A stretch of 64,000 nucleotides of DNA from Benzoatithermus flavus (GTDB taxonomy: Bacteria > Pseudomonadota > Alphaproteobacteria > Geminicoccales > Geminicoccaceae): assembly GCF_037908215.1 (NCBI RefSeq), contig NZ_JBBLZC010000014.1:1-64000 (forward strand). The letters run 5' to 3'. Every line of letters starts with the position of its first letter. Positions within the stretch are counted from its first letter, which is position 1. A model generated the notes under the pieces. That model did no database searches. It saw nothing but the letters and a program-made list of their open reading frames with translations, and was not told where the DNA came from. Shown in pieces: positions 7,667-15,881 of the stretch. The position numbers were made by a program, and so were the translations under genes.

Positions 7667-7903
7667 TCATCCCTGCAGCCACTTCTCGAGCGCATCCTCC
7701 TTCGGCAGACCGCCCGTATGGACGAGCTTGCCCTCGATCGAAATGCCCGGTGTGGACATCACGCCCGCCATGGCGATGGATTTCGGGTCGGTGACCTTCT
7801 CGACCTCGACATCGATCCCGAGCTTCGCCGCAGCTTCCTTGATCATGGCCTCGGCCGTTTCGCAGCGCTTGCAACCGGGACCATAGACCTTGACACTCTT
7901 CAT
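7667..7903 (-). CDS. small thioredoxin-fold redox protein (CxxC)
   Basis: A 78-residue protein of the small archaeal/bacterial glutaredoxin-like family (thioredoxin_3). Seen: MKSVKVYGPGCKRC with a CKRC redox motif at about 11-14, a helix TAEAMIKEAAAKLG, and the cis-proline region MSTPGISIEGKLVHTG (about 49-64). These proteins are often encoded beside UPF0718/ArsP-type permeases and ArsR regulators, as here: it is the last gene of an arsR-permease-thioredoxin set, 13 bases after the permease. A role in thiol chemistry linked to metalloid or sulfur export is inferred. Confidence 0.9.
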   Translation of the reverse strand: MKSVKVYGPGCKRCETAEAMIKEAAAKLGIDVEVEKVTDPKSIAMAGVMSTPGISIEGKLVHTGGLPKEDALEKWLQG

Positions 7904-7916
7904 CGTTTTTTCCGTT

Positions 7917-8987
7917 TCAGAACATCAGGTTGAAGAGGAAGCCCACGGCCAGGATACCGCTTCCCACCACGCCGACGAAGACGGCGATGAGGCGCAGCGT
8001 CAGAACCTGGCGCAGGATGATCATTTCAGGCAGCGAGAGCGCGATCACGCTCATCATGAAGGCGAGCACCGTGCCGACCGCTGCCCCCTTGCCCAGAAGC
8101 GCTTCGACGATGGGAATCACGCCGGCCGCATTGGTGTACATCGGAATGCCGATGAGCACCGCCGCCGGCACCGACCACCACGCATCGGCTCCCATGATGC
8201 GGGTCATCAGCGCCTCCGGAAAATAGCCGTGGATCACCGCGCCGATACCGATCCCGATGACGATCCAGATCCAGACCTTGCCGAAGATCTCGCGCACCGC
8301 CTCGATGCCGAACTTGAGCCGATCGACATGGTCAAGTCGGTCGACCGCCACTGCGGCCTGCACGGCTGCGCCGCGGTGAATGTCGCGCACCCAGTCCTGC
8401 AGCCAGTTCTCGAGCTGGAAGCGCCCGATCACCCACCCGGCGACGATCGCGATACCCAGGCCGAACGTCAGGTAGGTCAGCGCGACTTGCCAGCCGACCA
8501 AGCCGAAGAGCAGCACGAGCGCCACTTCGTTGACCATCGGCGCCGCGATCAGAAAGGAGAAGGTGACGCCGAGCGGAACGCCTGCCGAGACGAAGCCGAT
8601 GAAAAGCGGAACTGCCGAGCAGGAACAGAAAGGTGTCAGTATTCCAAGGCTTGCGGACATGACATTGCCGACCCCTTCGCGTTTGCCCGACAGGATCGCG
8701 CGGGTCTTTTCCGGGCTGAACCAGCTGCGGATCACGCCCATCACGAAAACGATCAGCGCAAGAAGCATCATGACCTTGGGCACGTCATAAAAGAAGAAGG
8801 CGATGGCCTCCCCGGTATGGCCGTCACGCGCGACCGGCAACAGCGACGTCACATATTCCGAAAAGGGAACGAGTTGGCTGTAGGCGATTCCCCACGCGAC
8901 GAGCGCCAAGACAAGGCCCGTCCACCATTTCAGGAGGCGGTTGAGGTTTTGCCGGCCGTGCTCGACCGCCATCGTTTCGGAGGTCAT
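7917..8987 (-). CDS. UPF0718/DUF318 (ArsP-like) permease
   Basis: A 356-residue membrane protein with about eight hydrophobic segments. The hallmark ILTPFCSCSAVPLFIGF (about 110-126), with a Cys-Ser-Cys inside a membrane helix, is typical of the DUF318 permeases. Characterised members of that family (ArsP) export trivalent organoarsenicals. A second family motif, MSVIALSLPEMIILRQVL, lies near the C-terminus. It overlaps the arsR stop codon by four bases (ATGA) and precedes a small thioredoxin. The actual substrate (organoarsenical, arsenite, or a sulfur species) cannot be told from the sequence. Confidence 0.88.
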   Translation of the reverse strand: MTSETMAVEHGRQNLNRLLKWWTGLVLALVAWGIAYSQLVPFSEYVTSLLPVARDGHTGEAIAFFFYDVPKVMMLLALIVFVMGVIRSWFSPEKTRAILSGKREGVGNVMSASLGILTPFCSCSAVPLFIGFVSAGVPLGVTFSFLIAAPMVNEVALVLLFGLVGWQVALTYLTFGLGIAIVAGWVIGRFQLENWLQDWVRDIHRGAAVQAAVAVDRLDHVDRLKFGIEAVREIFGKVWIWIVIGIGIGAVIHGYFPEALMTRIMGADAWWSVPAAVLIGIPMYTNAAGVIPIVEALLGKGAAVGTVLAFMMSVIALSLPEMIILRQVLTLRLIAVFVGVVGSGILAVGFLFNLMF

Positions 8988-9277
8988 GCGGCCACCCTTT
9001 TGTTTGCTCCTGTCGCGACCATGACGGCATCGACGATGCGCTCAACGCTGCGCGGCAAATCAGGATTGCGCCGATAGCGCACCCACTGGGCATCGCGCCG
9101 GTCAAGCACCAGACCGGCGTCGCGAAGCACTTTCATGTGCCGCGACATTCGCGACTGGCTCGTGTTCAGGCGGTCCATCAGCTCGCAGACACAATGCTCG
9201 CCGCCATCCCATATGGCCTGCAACGCCCCCAGCCGGGTGGGTTCCGCCATGGCCGCCAGAATCCTTGGGATGTCCAT
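8984..9277 (-). CDS. ArsR/SmtB-family transcriptional regulator
   Basis: A winged-helix repressor of 97 residues from the preferred start. Seen: PTRLGALQAIWDGGEHCVCE with a Cys-Val-Cys pair at the start of the alpha-3 helix (the classic ArsR metalloid-binding ELCVCDL position), recognition helix SQSRMSRHMKVLRDAGLV, and wing RRDAQWVRYR. ATG 9277 is preferred because GAGGA lies seven bases upstream. The in-frame codon at 9319 would place the coding region over a perfect palindrome that looks like the operator. It leads an operon with the permease and thioredoxin, and is expected to repress that operon until a thiophilic ligand binds the cysteines. Confidence 0.9.
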   Translation of the reverse strand: MDIPRILAAMAEPTRLGALQAIWDGGEHCVCELMDRLNTSQSRMSRHMKVLRDAGLVLDRRDAQWVRYRRNPDLPRSVERIVDAVMVATGANKRVAA

Positions 9278-9296
9278 CAACGCATCCTCGCTCTTT

Positions 9297-9313
9297 TGCG
9301 CATATGCGCATAT
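9297..9313. promoter_or_regulatory. ArsR operator candidate, TGCGCATATGCGCA
   Basis: TGCGCATATGCGCA at 9297-9310 is a perfect 14-bp palindrome and overlaps a second palindrome, ATATGCGCATAT, at 9302-9313. It lies 20-36 bases upstream of the preferred arsR start, in an AT-rich patch. Position and symmetry fit autorepression by the adjacent ArsR protein. Confidence 0.65.
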
Positions 9314-9562
9314 TAGCATTTTCTTAATATATCCTCACGCCGCTGTCAATCCGATTGTCGCCGCTGGCTTGCGATGGGGGATGCAGCTGAGGGAGTGCGA
9401 CCTTCTTCATGGACCCGACGACAGGGGATTCAGCCATGACAGACAGGTCAGGAATATTCCCGGGCCGTCTCCGCTCCCGATGTGAGAAACATCGCGAACG
9501 CCCGCGTCCGTTGCCGGCGCATCCTCGCGAATCTGGAAGAATCAGAGCAAACTTCTTCGAAT

Positions 9563-9653
9563 TGGCGGAGGGAGCGGGATTCGAACCCGCGAGGGGCTCA
9601 TCACCCCTACACACTTTCCAGGCGTGCGCCTTCGACCGCTCGGCCATCCCTCC
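9563..9653 (-). tRNA. tRNA-Ser (GGA)
   Basis: Read on the minus strand: acceptor arm GGAGGGA pairing with TCCCTCC, discriminator G and encoded CCA. The anticodon loop is CTGGAAA (anticodon GGA, reads UCC/UCU) on a CACGC/GTGTG stem. The long variable arm GGGG...CCCC is typical of class II serine tRNAs, and the T-arm reads GGGTTCGAATCCC. It stands alone between arsR and a YciI-family gene. Confidence 0.97.
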
Positions 9654-9727
9654 GGAAGCGGGCGGAACATAGCCGCAGGCTCGGCGGGCTGCAACAGCCG
9701 GTTGCAGGGGGCGATCCTGCAGCAGGA

Positions 9728-10039
9728 TCAGGTGGCATCGCGGCGCGGGGTGAGCGCCGCGAGGCGGAACGGCCTGACCTCGATCCGCTGCCACACGCCC
9801 TGCACGACATAGGGATCCCGTGCCAGCCAGGCGTCGAGGGCGGCGCGGTCGGGAAAGTCGACGATGACGGCCGAGCCCGTCATCACCCCCGCCTCGTCGA
9901 GAATGGCACCGCCCGCGACGATCTCGCCCCGCTCCACCATCGGCCGGATGAAGGCGAGATGGGCCGGGCGGGCGGCCTGACGGCGGGCGGGCGCTTCGGG
10001 GTCGGTGCCGTCGTGGGCGATGACGAGGAACTGGGGCAT
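9728..10039 (-). CDS. YciI-family protein
   Basis: A 103-residue protein of the YciI/YCII superfamily, small ferredoxin-like-fold proteins with a conserved His/Asp pair and mostly unknown roles. Seen: MPQFLVIAHDGTD at the N-terminus (family H-D), RPAHLAFIRPMVERGEIVAG (the family R..HL..l..l...G.l..GG), and RDPYVVQGVWQRIEVRPF near the end (DPY....V....EV.P). It is 30 bases from the small membrane-protein gene upstream on the same strand. Function unknown. Confidence 0.9.
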   Translation of the reverse strand: MPQFLVIAHDGTDPEAPARRQAARPAHLAFIRPMVERGEIVAGGAILDEAGVMTGSAVIVDFPDRAALDAWLARDPYVVQGVWQRIEVRPFRLAALTPRRDAT

Positions 10040-10069
10040 TCTGGCACCTTCGTGCTCGGATCGGTGCGC

Positions 10070-10282
10070 TCAGTCTAGCACGGATGGCGGCCGCTGCCCT
10101 CCCATCGGGCCGAGTCGGCGCAGGCGACGGAACGCATGCCAGCCGATGAGCACCAAGGTCGCGAGCGCCAGCAGGACGAACAGAAGGAGCATCGCCGCCG
10201 CGCCCAGAATGCCCTGGAGCGTGTCCCAGAAACCGAACTGGGCGACGAGGATGGCGAGCAGCAAGAAGATGATCACCGGCAT
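10070..10282 (-). CDS. small membrane protein, hypothetical
   Basis: A 70-residue protein with two hydrophobic segments, IIFLLLAILVAQFGFW and LLLFVLLALATLVLIGW, then a basic cytoplasmic-type tail HAFRRLRRLG. No family recognised. It precedes the yciI-like gene on the same strand by 30 bases, so the two may form an operon. Plausibility rests on the sustained hydrophobic composition and context. Confidence 0.6.
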   Translation of the reverse strand: MPVIIFLLLAILVAQFGFWDTLQGILGAAAMLLLFVLLALATLVLIGWHAFRRLRRLGPMGGQRPPSVLD

Positions 10283-10434
10283 GGAGTCGCGTACCTCGCA
10301 TGTCTTCCGGCCGAACGGCCGCGCGCAGGATCAGCGGCCGAGCCCGCGGGCAGGTTCCATGCCGCTCGCGATCGCCGTTGCAGGCACCGGCCGATCCGCC
10401 CTAAACCGCTGCCAGGCAGACAGGATCCTCACCC

Positions 10435-11691
10435 TTGCACCTATCCGATCTCGACCGCTCGTTCCTCGCCGGCGAGGCTGGCCCCGCCGCCCGGTTCGCG
10501 ATGGAGCTCCTCGTCCGCTTCGCGGCAGCCGTGGGCGCTCCGGCACTCCTCGACATCACGCGCGCCCACGTCGACGGCTGCCTCCACCACGGCGCCGTCA
10601 GCCTCGATTTCGTCGAGCATCTCGTCGCCGGACGCGGCCGGGTGCGGGTGCCGACCACGCTGAATGTCGGCTCGATGGACCTGATCCACCCGGAGCTCGT
10701 GCGGATGGAGGAGCCCGCGCGCTCGGCCGGCCGGCGGCTGATGGAAGCGCACCTCGCCCTCGGATGCGAGCCCAGCTTCACCTGCGCTCCCTACCAGACC
10801 CGCTTTCGCCCCCGCTTCGGCGAGCAGATCGCCTGGGGCGAATCGAACGCGATCGTGTTCGCGAACGCGGTCATCGGCGCGCGCACCAACCGCTACGGCG
10901 ACTTCATCGATCTCTGCTGCGCGCTCACCGGCCGAGCCCCTGCGTTCGGCCTCCATCTCGATGCGAACCGGCGCGGCGAGGTGCTCTTCCGGCTCGAAGG
11001 CTTCCCCGCCTCGCTCGCGGCGACCGACTCGCTCTTCGTTGCCGTCGGCCACATCGTCGGCACGCGCGCCGGCGGCCGCGTGCCGGTGATCGAGGGCCTG
11101 CCGCCGCCACACGGCGAGGACCAGCTCAAGGCCTTGGGCGCCGTCGCCGCCTCCGTGGGCGCGGTCGCCCTGTTCCACGCCGTCGGCATCACGCCCGAAG
11201 CGCCGACCCTCGCCGACGCGCTCGGCCATCGTCGGCCCGCCGCCACGATCGCGATCGGGCCGGCCGAGCTGCGGCAGGCGCTGGCGGCGCTCTCGACCGT
11301 GCCGGCGGGCACGCCGATCACCGCCGTGAGCCTCGGCACGCCGCACTTCTCGCTGGCCGAGTTCCATCGCCTGATCCCTCTCCTCGCAGGGTTCAGGCCC
11401 GCTCCCGGCGTGGAGCTCTACGTCAGCACCGGCCGCGAGACGCTCGTGGCCCTCGCGGCGGCAGGGCTCGACCGCGCGCTCGAGCGGGCCGGCGTCACCC
11501 TGGTCGCCGACACCTGCACCTACGTCACCGCGGTGCTGCGGCGGCTCGACGGGGTCGTGATGACCAACTCCGGCAAATGGGCGCACTACGCGCCGGGCAA
11601 TCTGGGCCTCGCCGGCGTGGCGTTCGGCGAGCTCGAGGACTGCATCGCCTCGGCTGCGGCGGGCAGGGTCGTGCGGAGCAGCCCGTGGTGA
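10435..11691 (+). CDS. aconitase X, large subunit (cis-3-hydroxyproline dehydratase type)
   Basis: A 418-residue protein of the AcnX catalytic family (DUF521). Two-gene (type II) members characterised elsewhere dehydrate cis-3-hydroxy-L-proline to 1-pyrroline-2-carboxylate. Seen: the N-terminal family block AMELLVRFAAAVGAPALLDI, TTLNVGSMDLIHPE, YGDFIDLCCALTGRAP, and near the end VADTCTYVTAVL...VMTNSGKWAHYAPGNLGL. The reading frame opens at a TTG (10435), an unusual start; AGGA lies nine bases upstream. The stop overlaps the GTG start of the small subunit. Substrate specificity is inferred from the two-subunit architecture. Confidence 0.88.
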   Translation: MHLSDLDRSFLAGEAGPAARFAMELLVRFAAAVGAPALLDITRAHVDGCLHHGAVSLDFVEHLVAGRGRVRVPTTLNVGSMDLIHPELVRMEEPARSAGRRLMEAHLALGCEPSFTCAPYQTRFRPRFGEQIAWGESNAIVFANAVIGARTNRYGDFIDLCCALTGRAPAFGLHLDANRRGEVLFRLEGFPASLAATDSLFVAVGHIVGTRAGGRVPVIEGLPPPHGEDQLKALGAVAASVGAVALFHAVGITPEAPTLADALGHRRPAATIAIGPAELRQALAALSTVPAGTPITAVSLGTPHFSLAEFHRLIPLLAGFRPAPGVELYVSTGRETLVALAAAGLDRALERAGVTLVADTCTYVTAVLRRLDGVVMTNSGKWAHYAPGNLGLAGVAFGELEDCIASAAAGRVVRSSPW

Positions 11692-12146
11692 GCCTCGCCG
11701 CCCGCACGCTCGCCGAGGGCGAGGCGCAAGGCCGGCTTCTCGTGCTGGACACGCCGCTCAGCTTCTGGGGCGGGCTCGATCCCACCACGGGCCGGGTGAT
11801 CGACCGCTCGCATCCGGCCTGCGGGCGCTCGCTCGCGGGCCGGATCCTCGTCATGGCTTCCGGGCGCGGCTCGAGCTCGTCGAGCTCGGTGCTGGCCGAG
11901 GCGATCCGGCGCGGCACGGCACCGGCCGGAATCGTCCTCGCCGAGCCGGACCCGATCGTCGCGGTAGGAGCGCTGGTGGCGCACCGTCTCTACCGCCTCG
12001 CCTGCCCGGTCGTGGTCGTTGCCGATCTCGCGCCGCTGCGGGAAGGGGGCACGGCGCGCATCACGGCACCGGCCGGAGCACCCGCGCGGATCGAGCTCAC
12101 GGGCAGCACGGACGAGCCCGAACGTAGCAGCCCGGCCGTATCGTGA
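11688..12146 (+). CDS. aconitase X, small (swivelling) subunit
   Basis: 152 residues of the DUF126 swivelling domain, which forms the other half of the AcnX active site. Seen: the small-subunit signature AQGRLLVLDTPLSFWGGLD, TGRVIDRSHPACGRSLAGR, and the Ser-rich catalytic loop MASGRGSSSSSSVLAEAI. It starts at GTG 11688, overlapping the large-subunit stop by four bases (GTGA), so translation is coupled. It is followed by a convergent aminotransferase gene. Confidence 0.88.
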   Translation: MSLAARTLAEGEAQGRLLVLDTPLSFWGGLDPTTGRVIDRSHPACGRSLAGRILVMASGRGSSSSSSVLAEAIRRGTAPAGIVLAEPDPIVAVGALVAHRLYRLACPVVVVADLAPLREGGTARITAPAGAPARIELTGSTDEPERSSPAVS

Positions 12147-12195
12147 CGGCGCAGCCGGGCCTGCGCCCGACTCGTGCCCTTCTGCCGGCCGGCAC

Positions 12196-13359
12196 TCATT
12201 CCAGCCGGTCGAGCACCCCGATCAGGCGACCCAGCGCCTCGTCGAGCCGCTCGGTCGAGATGGCGAAGCACAAGCGCACGTGGCTCTCGTTGCCGTCGCC
12301 GAAGGTGTAGCCGGCGGCGATGCCGACCTTGGCCTCGGCGAGCACGCGCCGCGCGAGGGCGAGGCTGTCCGTCACCCCTTCGATGCGCGGGAAGGCGTAG
12401 AAGGCGCCCTCGGGCCGCAAGAGCCGCACACGCGGATGCCGCCCCAGCCGCTCCATGACGAGATCGGCGTTGCGGCGGCAGCGGGCGGTGAACTCGGCGA
12501 CGAAGCCCTCGCCTTCCTCCAGGGCCGCGATGCCGCCGTACTGCGCGAAGATGGCGGCACCGGTGTTGTTGCACTCGGCCAGCACCGCCATAGAGGTCAC
12601 GAGACTCTTCGGGTGCACCATCCAGCCCAGCCGCCAGCCGGTCATCGCCCAGGCCTTGGAGAAACCGTTGAGCACGAACACGGGCTCGTCCTCGCCCGCG
12701 AGCTCGAGGAAGGAGGGCGCCGGATCGGGTCCGGTCAGGACGTTGCGGTGATAGACCTCGTCGGCGATGAGCCCGAGCCCGTGCTCGCGGCACAGCTCGA
12801 GGAGAGCGAGCTGCTCCGCTCCCGACATCACCCAGCCCGTCGGGTTCGAGGGGCTGTTGACGTAGATCGCCTTGGTGCGCGGCGTGATCGCGGCCCTGAC
12901 GGCGTCGAGGTCGAGATGCCAGCGCTGGGGACCCTCGAGCAGCCTGACGTCCACGTGAACGGCACCCTGCACGATGCAGGCCTGGCGCACGTTCGGCCAG
13001 TAGGGACCGATCAGGATCACCTCGTCGCCGCGGGATGCCAGGCACTGAAGGGCGATCACCACGGAGAGCATGGTCGAGCCCGGCACGGTGATCCGGTCGG
13101 GATGGAGCTCGAGGCCGTAGAGCCGCTGGTGGTAGCGCGAGAGCGCCTCGCGCAAGGGCAGAACGCCGCGCGGGTAGTTGTAGAAGGTGCGCCCCTCGTC
13201 GAGCGCTCGCTGCGCAGCCGTACGGATGAAGGACGGGGTGACGATGTCGCTCTCGCCGAACCAGAGCGGGATGACCTCCGGGTCGCCTAGAGCACCCGCC
13301 GCGACCCGCGTGATGCCGCTCAGCTCGAGCGCCGCGATTTCTGCCCGAATCGGTCCCAT
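12196..13359 (-). CDS. PLP-dependent aminotransferase, class I/II
   Basis: About 387 residues of fold-type I aspartate-aminotransferase-like enzyme that moves an amino group between an amino acid and a 2-oxo acid. Seen: YNYPRGVLPLREALSRY, the N-P motif VNSPSNPTGWVMS, DEVYHRNVL, the PLP-lysine segment FSKAWAMTGWRLGW, and C-terminal HVRLCFA (substrate Arg). The start at ATG 13359 is supported by GAGGA a few bases upstream; the in-frame ATG at 13416 would run through a terminator-like hairpin. It is convergent with the AcnX genes. Substrate unknown. Confidence 0.9.
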   Translation of the reverse strand: MGPIRAEIAALELSGITRVAAGALGDPEVIPLWFGESDIVTPSFIRTAAQRALDEGRTFYNYPRGVLPLREALSRYHQRLYGLELHPDRITVPGSTMLSVVIALQCLASRGDEVILIGPYWPNVRQACIVQGAVHVDVRLLEGPQRWHLDLDAVRAAITPRTKAIYVNSPSNPTGWVMSGAEQLALLELCREHGLGLIADEVYHRNVLTGPDPAPSFLELAGEDEPVFVLNGFSKAWAMTGWRLGWMVHPKSLVTSMAVLAECNNTGAAIFAQYGGIAALEEGEGFVAEFTARCRRNADLVMERLGRHPRVRLLRPEGAFYAFPRIEGVTDSLALARRVLAEAKVGIAAGYTFGDGNESHVRLCFAISTERLDEALGRLIGVLDRLE

Positions 13360-13393
13360 CGTCGTCCTCGTCCGACCTGACGGGAGAGCGTTA

Positions 13394-13414
13394 GCCGAGC
13401 CGTGAAGGCTCGGC
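13394..13414. terminator. terminator-like hairpin after the phosphatase gene
   Basis: GCCGAGCC, loop GTGAA, GGCTCGGC: a perfect 8-bp stem between the stop of the phosphatase (13438) and the start of the aminotransferase. There is no U-run, so it may be a weak terminator or an mRNA 3'-end stabiliser. Confidence 0.5.
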
Positions 13415-13437
13415 AACCGCCGGCTCCGGGCCGAAGG

Positions 13438-14013
13438 CTAATCCGGGATTTCGGCGCCGCGGCCGACGCGTCGGAGCTCCTCCACGAAGTCCGGTCGCAC
13501 CTTCGCCTGCAGGCGGTAGTGATCCTGGAGCGCTGCGACGAGGCGGCCTTCGCGGCCCAGGATCTCGTCCGCGAAGCCCACCATGCGCGAATTCGGCCAA
13601 GCCTGCGGCCGGATACGGCGCAGGCGGGCGAAGATCGCGGGCTCCTCGCCCACGGGCGTGTGGCGGGCGAGCAGCGTGGCGAGCGCCGCCGTCGAGCGCG
13701 ACACGCCGGCATGGCAATGGACGAGGAGATGACGCAGCGCCTCCCCCGCACGGTCGAGCTCCTCCCCGAACGCGACGAGGGCCTCGACGTCCTCTCGCTC
13801 CGGCGCCACCCAACCGGGCCAGGGTCCGATGATGTCGTGGAAGCGCAAGGTGAGCCGGTGGTGCGGGTCGAAGCGCTCGAAGGCGGCAGGTTCCGGATGG
13901 TCGGGGTCGAGGATGGAGAGCACGTGCGTGACGCCGCTCGTGGCGTGACCGAGCAGCTCGTCGATGCCGCAGACCGTGAGGCGGAGATCGGGGGCGAGAA
14001 TGGTGGTGCGCAT
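13438..14013 (-). CDS. dual-specificity/tyrosine-phosphatase-like protein
   Basis: A 191-residue cysteine phosphatase. Seen: the P-loop HCHAGVSRSTAALATLLA (HCx5R at about 121-128), an upstream general-acid region FHDIIGPWPGW, and an N-terminal beta structure HVLSILDPDHPEP. Such alphaproteobacterial proteins are annotated as tyrosine-phosphatase family; the physiological substrate is unknown. The chosen start, MRTTIL at 14013, follows family length; the in-frame ATG at 14076 adds a Pro/Arg-rich stretch without homology-like character. It is divergent from the broken sensor kinase. Confidence 0.85.
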   Translation of the reverse strand: MRTTILAPDLRLTVCGIDELLGHATSGVTHVLSILDPDHPEPAAFERFDPHHRLTLRFHDIIGPWPGWVAPEREDVEALVAFGEELDRAGEALRHLLVHCHAGVSRSTAALATLLARHTPVGEEPAIFARLRRIRPQAWPNSRMVGFADEILGREGRLVAALQDHYRLQAKVRPDFVEELRRVGRGAEIPD

Positions 14014-14105
14014 GACGGCGATCCGATGGCGGTTCGGCTGGCGAGGGTCTGGTCGTCCGTGCGACGGCCGGGCCACGGACAGCTAGCACGGATCACCGGT
14101 GGGAA

Positions 14106-15871
14106 GTGCAGACACGAACGGGGGGCCGGCTTGCAGCGGTGCCGGCCGCCCTGATCGTGCGCAACGAGTACCGGGTGCAGAAGGAGAAGGCCGAGATCAC
14201 GACGTCCGCCCTGGCGCGGGCTTTCGAGGAAAGCGTGCTGCGCTTCATGAAGGATCTCGACCGGCTGGCGCAGGACGCGAGCCGCCTCTACCTGCAGCAC
14301 GCGCCCGAGGAGCTGCCGGCCCTGTTCAGGGAGCGGGCCTCGCTCGAGGAGGCGGTCCTGCAGGTGTCCGTGATCGGGCCCGACGGGCGGCTGGTCACGA
14401 CCAGCCTCGGCATGGAGCATGCCGGGATGGACCTCTCCGACCGGGAACATTTCCGCTACCATGCCCGAGGCGGCGGCGAGCCCGTCTTCATCAGCGATCC
14501 TCTGATCGGCCGGGCGAGCAAGCGCTGGTCGGTGCAGTTCACCCGCCGGATCGGCGATGCCGCCGGCCGGTTCGCGGGCGTGCTCGTGATCTCGGTCGAC
14601 ATCGACTACTTCAACGGCTTCTATCACTCGATCCACCTCGGCCCCGACGGTGCGATCACCATCATCAAGACGAACGGCATCGTGCTCGGCCGCTCGGTGG
14701 AGCAGGACCGGTTCGTCGGCCAGCGCGTCTCGCCAGCCGTAGTGCCGGGCATGCTCGAGCGCGGCGACGCGGGCAGGACGGTCCATCGCAGCCGGTTCGA
14801 CCGGGTCGAGCGCATCACCGCCTGGCGCAAGATCCCAGGCTACCCGGTGCTCGTCACCTTGGGCGAATCGACCGCGAGCGCGCTCGCGAGCGCCGGCGCG
14901 CTGGCATGGCGCCTGGGGCTGGCAGCGCCCTCGGCCATCGCGGTGCTTCTGGTCGTGGGCTCGCTGTCGCGTCGGATGCTGATCACCCGTGCTCTGGCAC
15001 GGCGGGCCAAAGCAGCGCTCCAGACCGGGCAGCGCGAGCGCGCCTTCCTCGATTCCGTGCTCGACACCACGGCAGCGCTGGTGGCGGTGTTCGACCGCGA
15101 AGGGCGGCTCACCCTCGCGAACAAGTGCTTTCGCGCCTTCGCCGGCGAGAAGGGAACGAGCGAGGGCATCTCGCTCCTCGCCCGGCTGTTCGCCGTCGAG
15201 CCCGAGGCGATCGATCTCGACGCCCTGCCCAATAGCTGCGACGCCTCGCTGCCGGACGAGGCCGGGCTGCGGCGCCACATCTCCTGGGCGATCACCACGA
15301 TCCGCGACGAGCACGGGGATCCGCGACGAGCACGGGTGCTTGAGCCAGATCGTACTCTTCGGGTTCGACGACACCGAGCGCCGCGAGGCGGAGTTCGCGC
15401 TCTACCAGGCGAGCCGGCTCCTGACCCTGGGCGAGCTCGCTACTGGTCTCGCACACGAGCTCAACCAGCCTTTGATGATCATGCGCCTCGCCACGGAGAG
15501 CCTCGTGGCGGCACTCGCCGAGCCGGAGCTCGACCGTGCCTACGTCGAGGGCAAGGCCGAGCGGATCATGCGCCACGTCGCGCGCGCCGCGGCGATCGTC
15601 GACAACATGCGGATCTTCAGCCCGCGCAAGGAGCGGCGGTTCGAGCCGATCGACCTCGCGAGCGCCGTCGAGGGCGTGCTCGGCATGATCCAAGCCCGTG
15701 GGCCAAGGAACCGGGCTGGGTCTCGCCTTGAGCTACGGCCTCGTGCGCGACATGGGTGGAAAGATCGTGGCCGCCAACGGCCGGCACGGTGCCGTGTTCT
15801 CCGTGTATCTGCCCTTGGTCGAGGCGAAGAGCGTTCCGATGGCGCCGCTCTCGGCGGCGGCGCCGGCCTGA
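14106..15871 (+). pseudogene. sensor histidine kinase (Cache-PAS-HisKA-HATPase), broken
   Basis: Parts in order: a Cache-like periplasmic sensor domain (about 14200-14870), one membrane helix LAAPSAIAVLLVVGSL, a PAS domain (ERAFLDSVLDTTAALVAVFD), HisKA with phospho-acceptor LATGLAHELNQPLMI, and the end of the ATPase domain PVGQGTGLGLALSYGLVRDM. Lesions: a 19-bp tandem duplication at 15299-15336 shifts the frame within the PAS tail. A deletion near 15691 removes most of the HATPase (N and G1 boxes) and changes frame again. The expected first transmembrane helix is missing; a GTG at 14106 opens the remaining frame. It cannot make a working kinase. Confidence 0.85.
15299..15336. repeat. 19-bp tandem duplication that frameshifts the kinase
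   Basis: gatccgcgacgagcacggg is present twice without spacer (15299-15317 and 15318-15336). Removing one copy restores the continuous frame ITTIRDEHGCLSQIVLFGFD. It is therefore the direct cause of one of the frameshifts. Confidence 0.95.
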
Positions 15872-15881
15872 GCCCGAGGGC

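Noticed and set aside
9409..9672. A plus-strand frame containing the string AEGAGFEPARG
   Set aside because: It runs antisense through tRNA-Ser; this is the well-known spurious translation across tRNA genes.
10005..12146. A 713-codon frame overlapping the aconitase X genes
   Set aside because: Only its last 152 codons (from GTG 11688) are real, as the AcnX small subunit. The rest is Arg/Pro-rich shadow.
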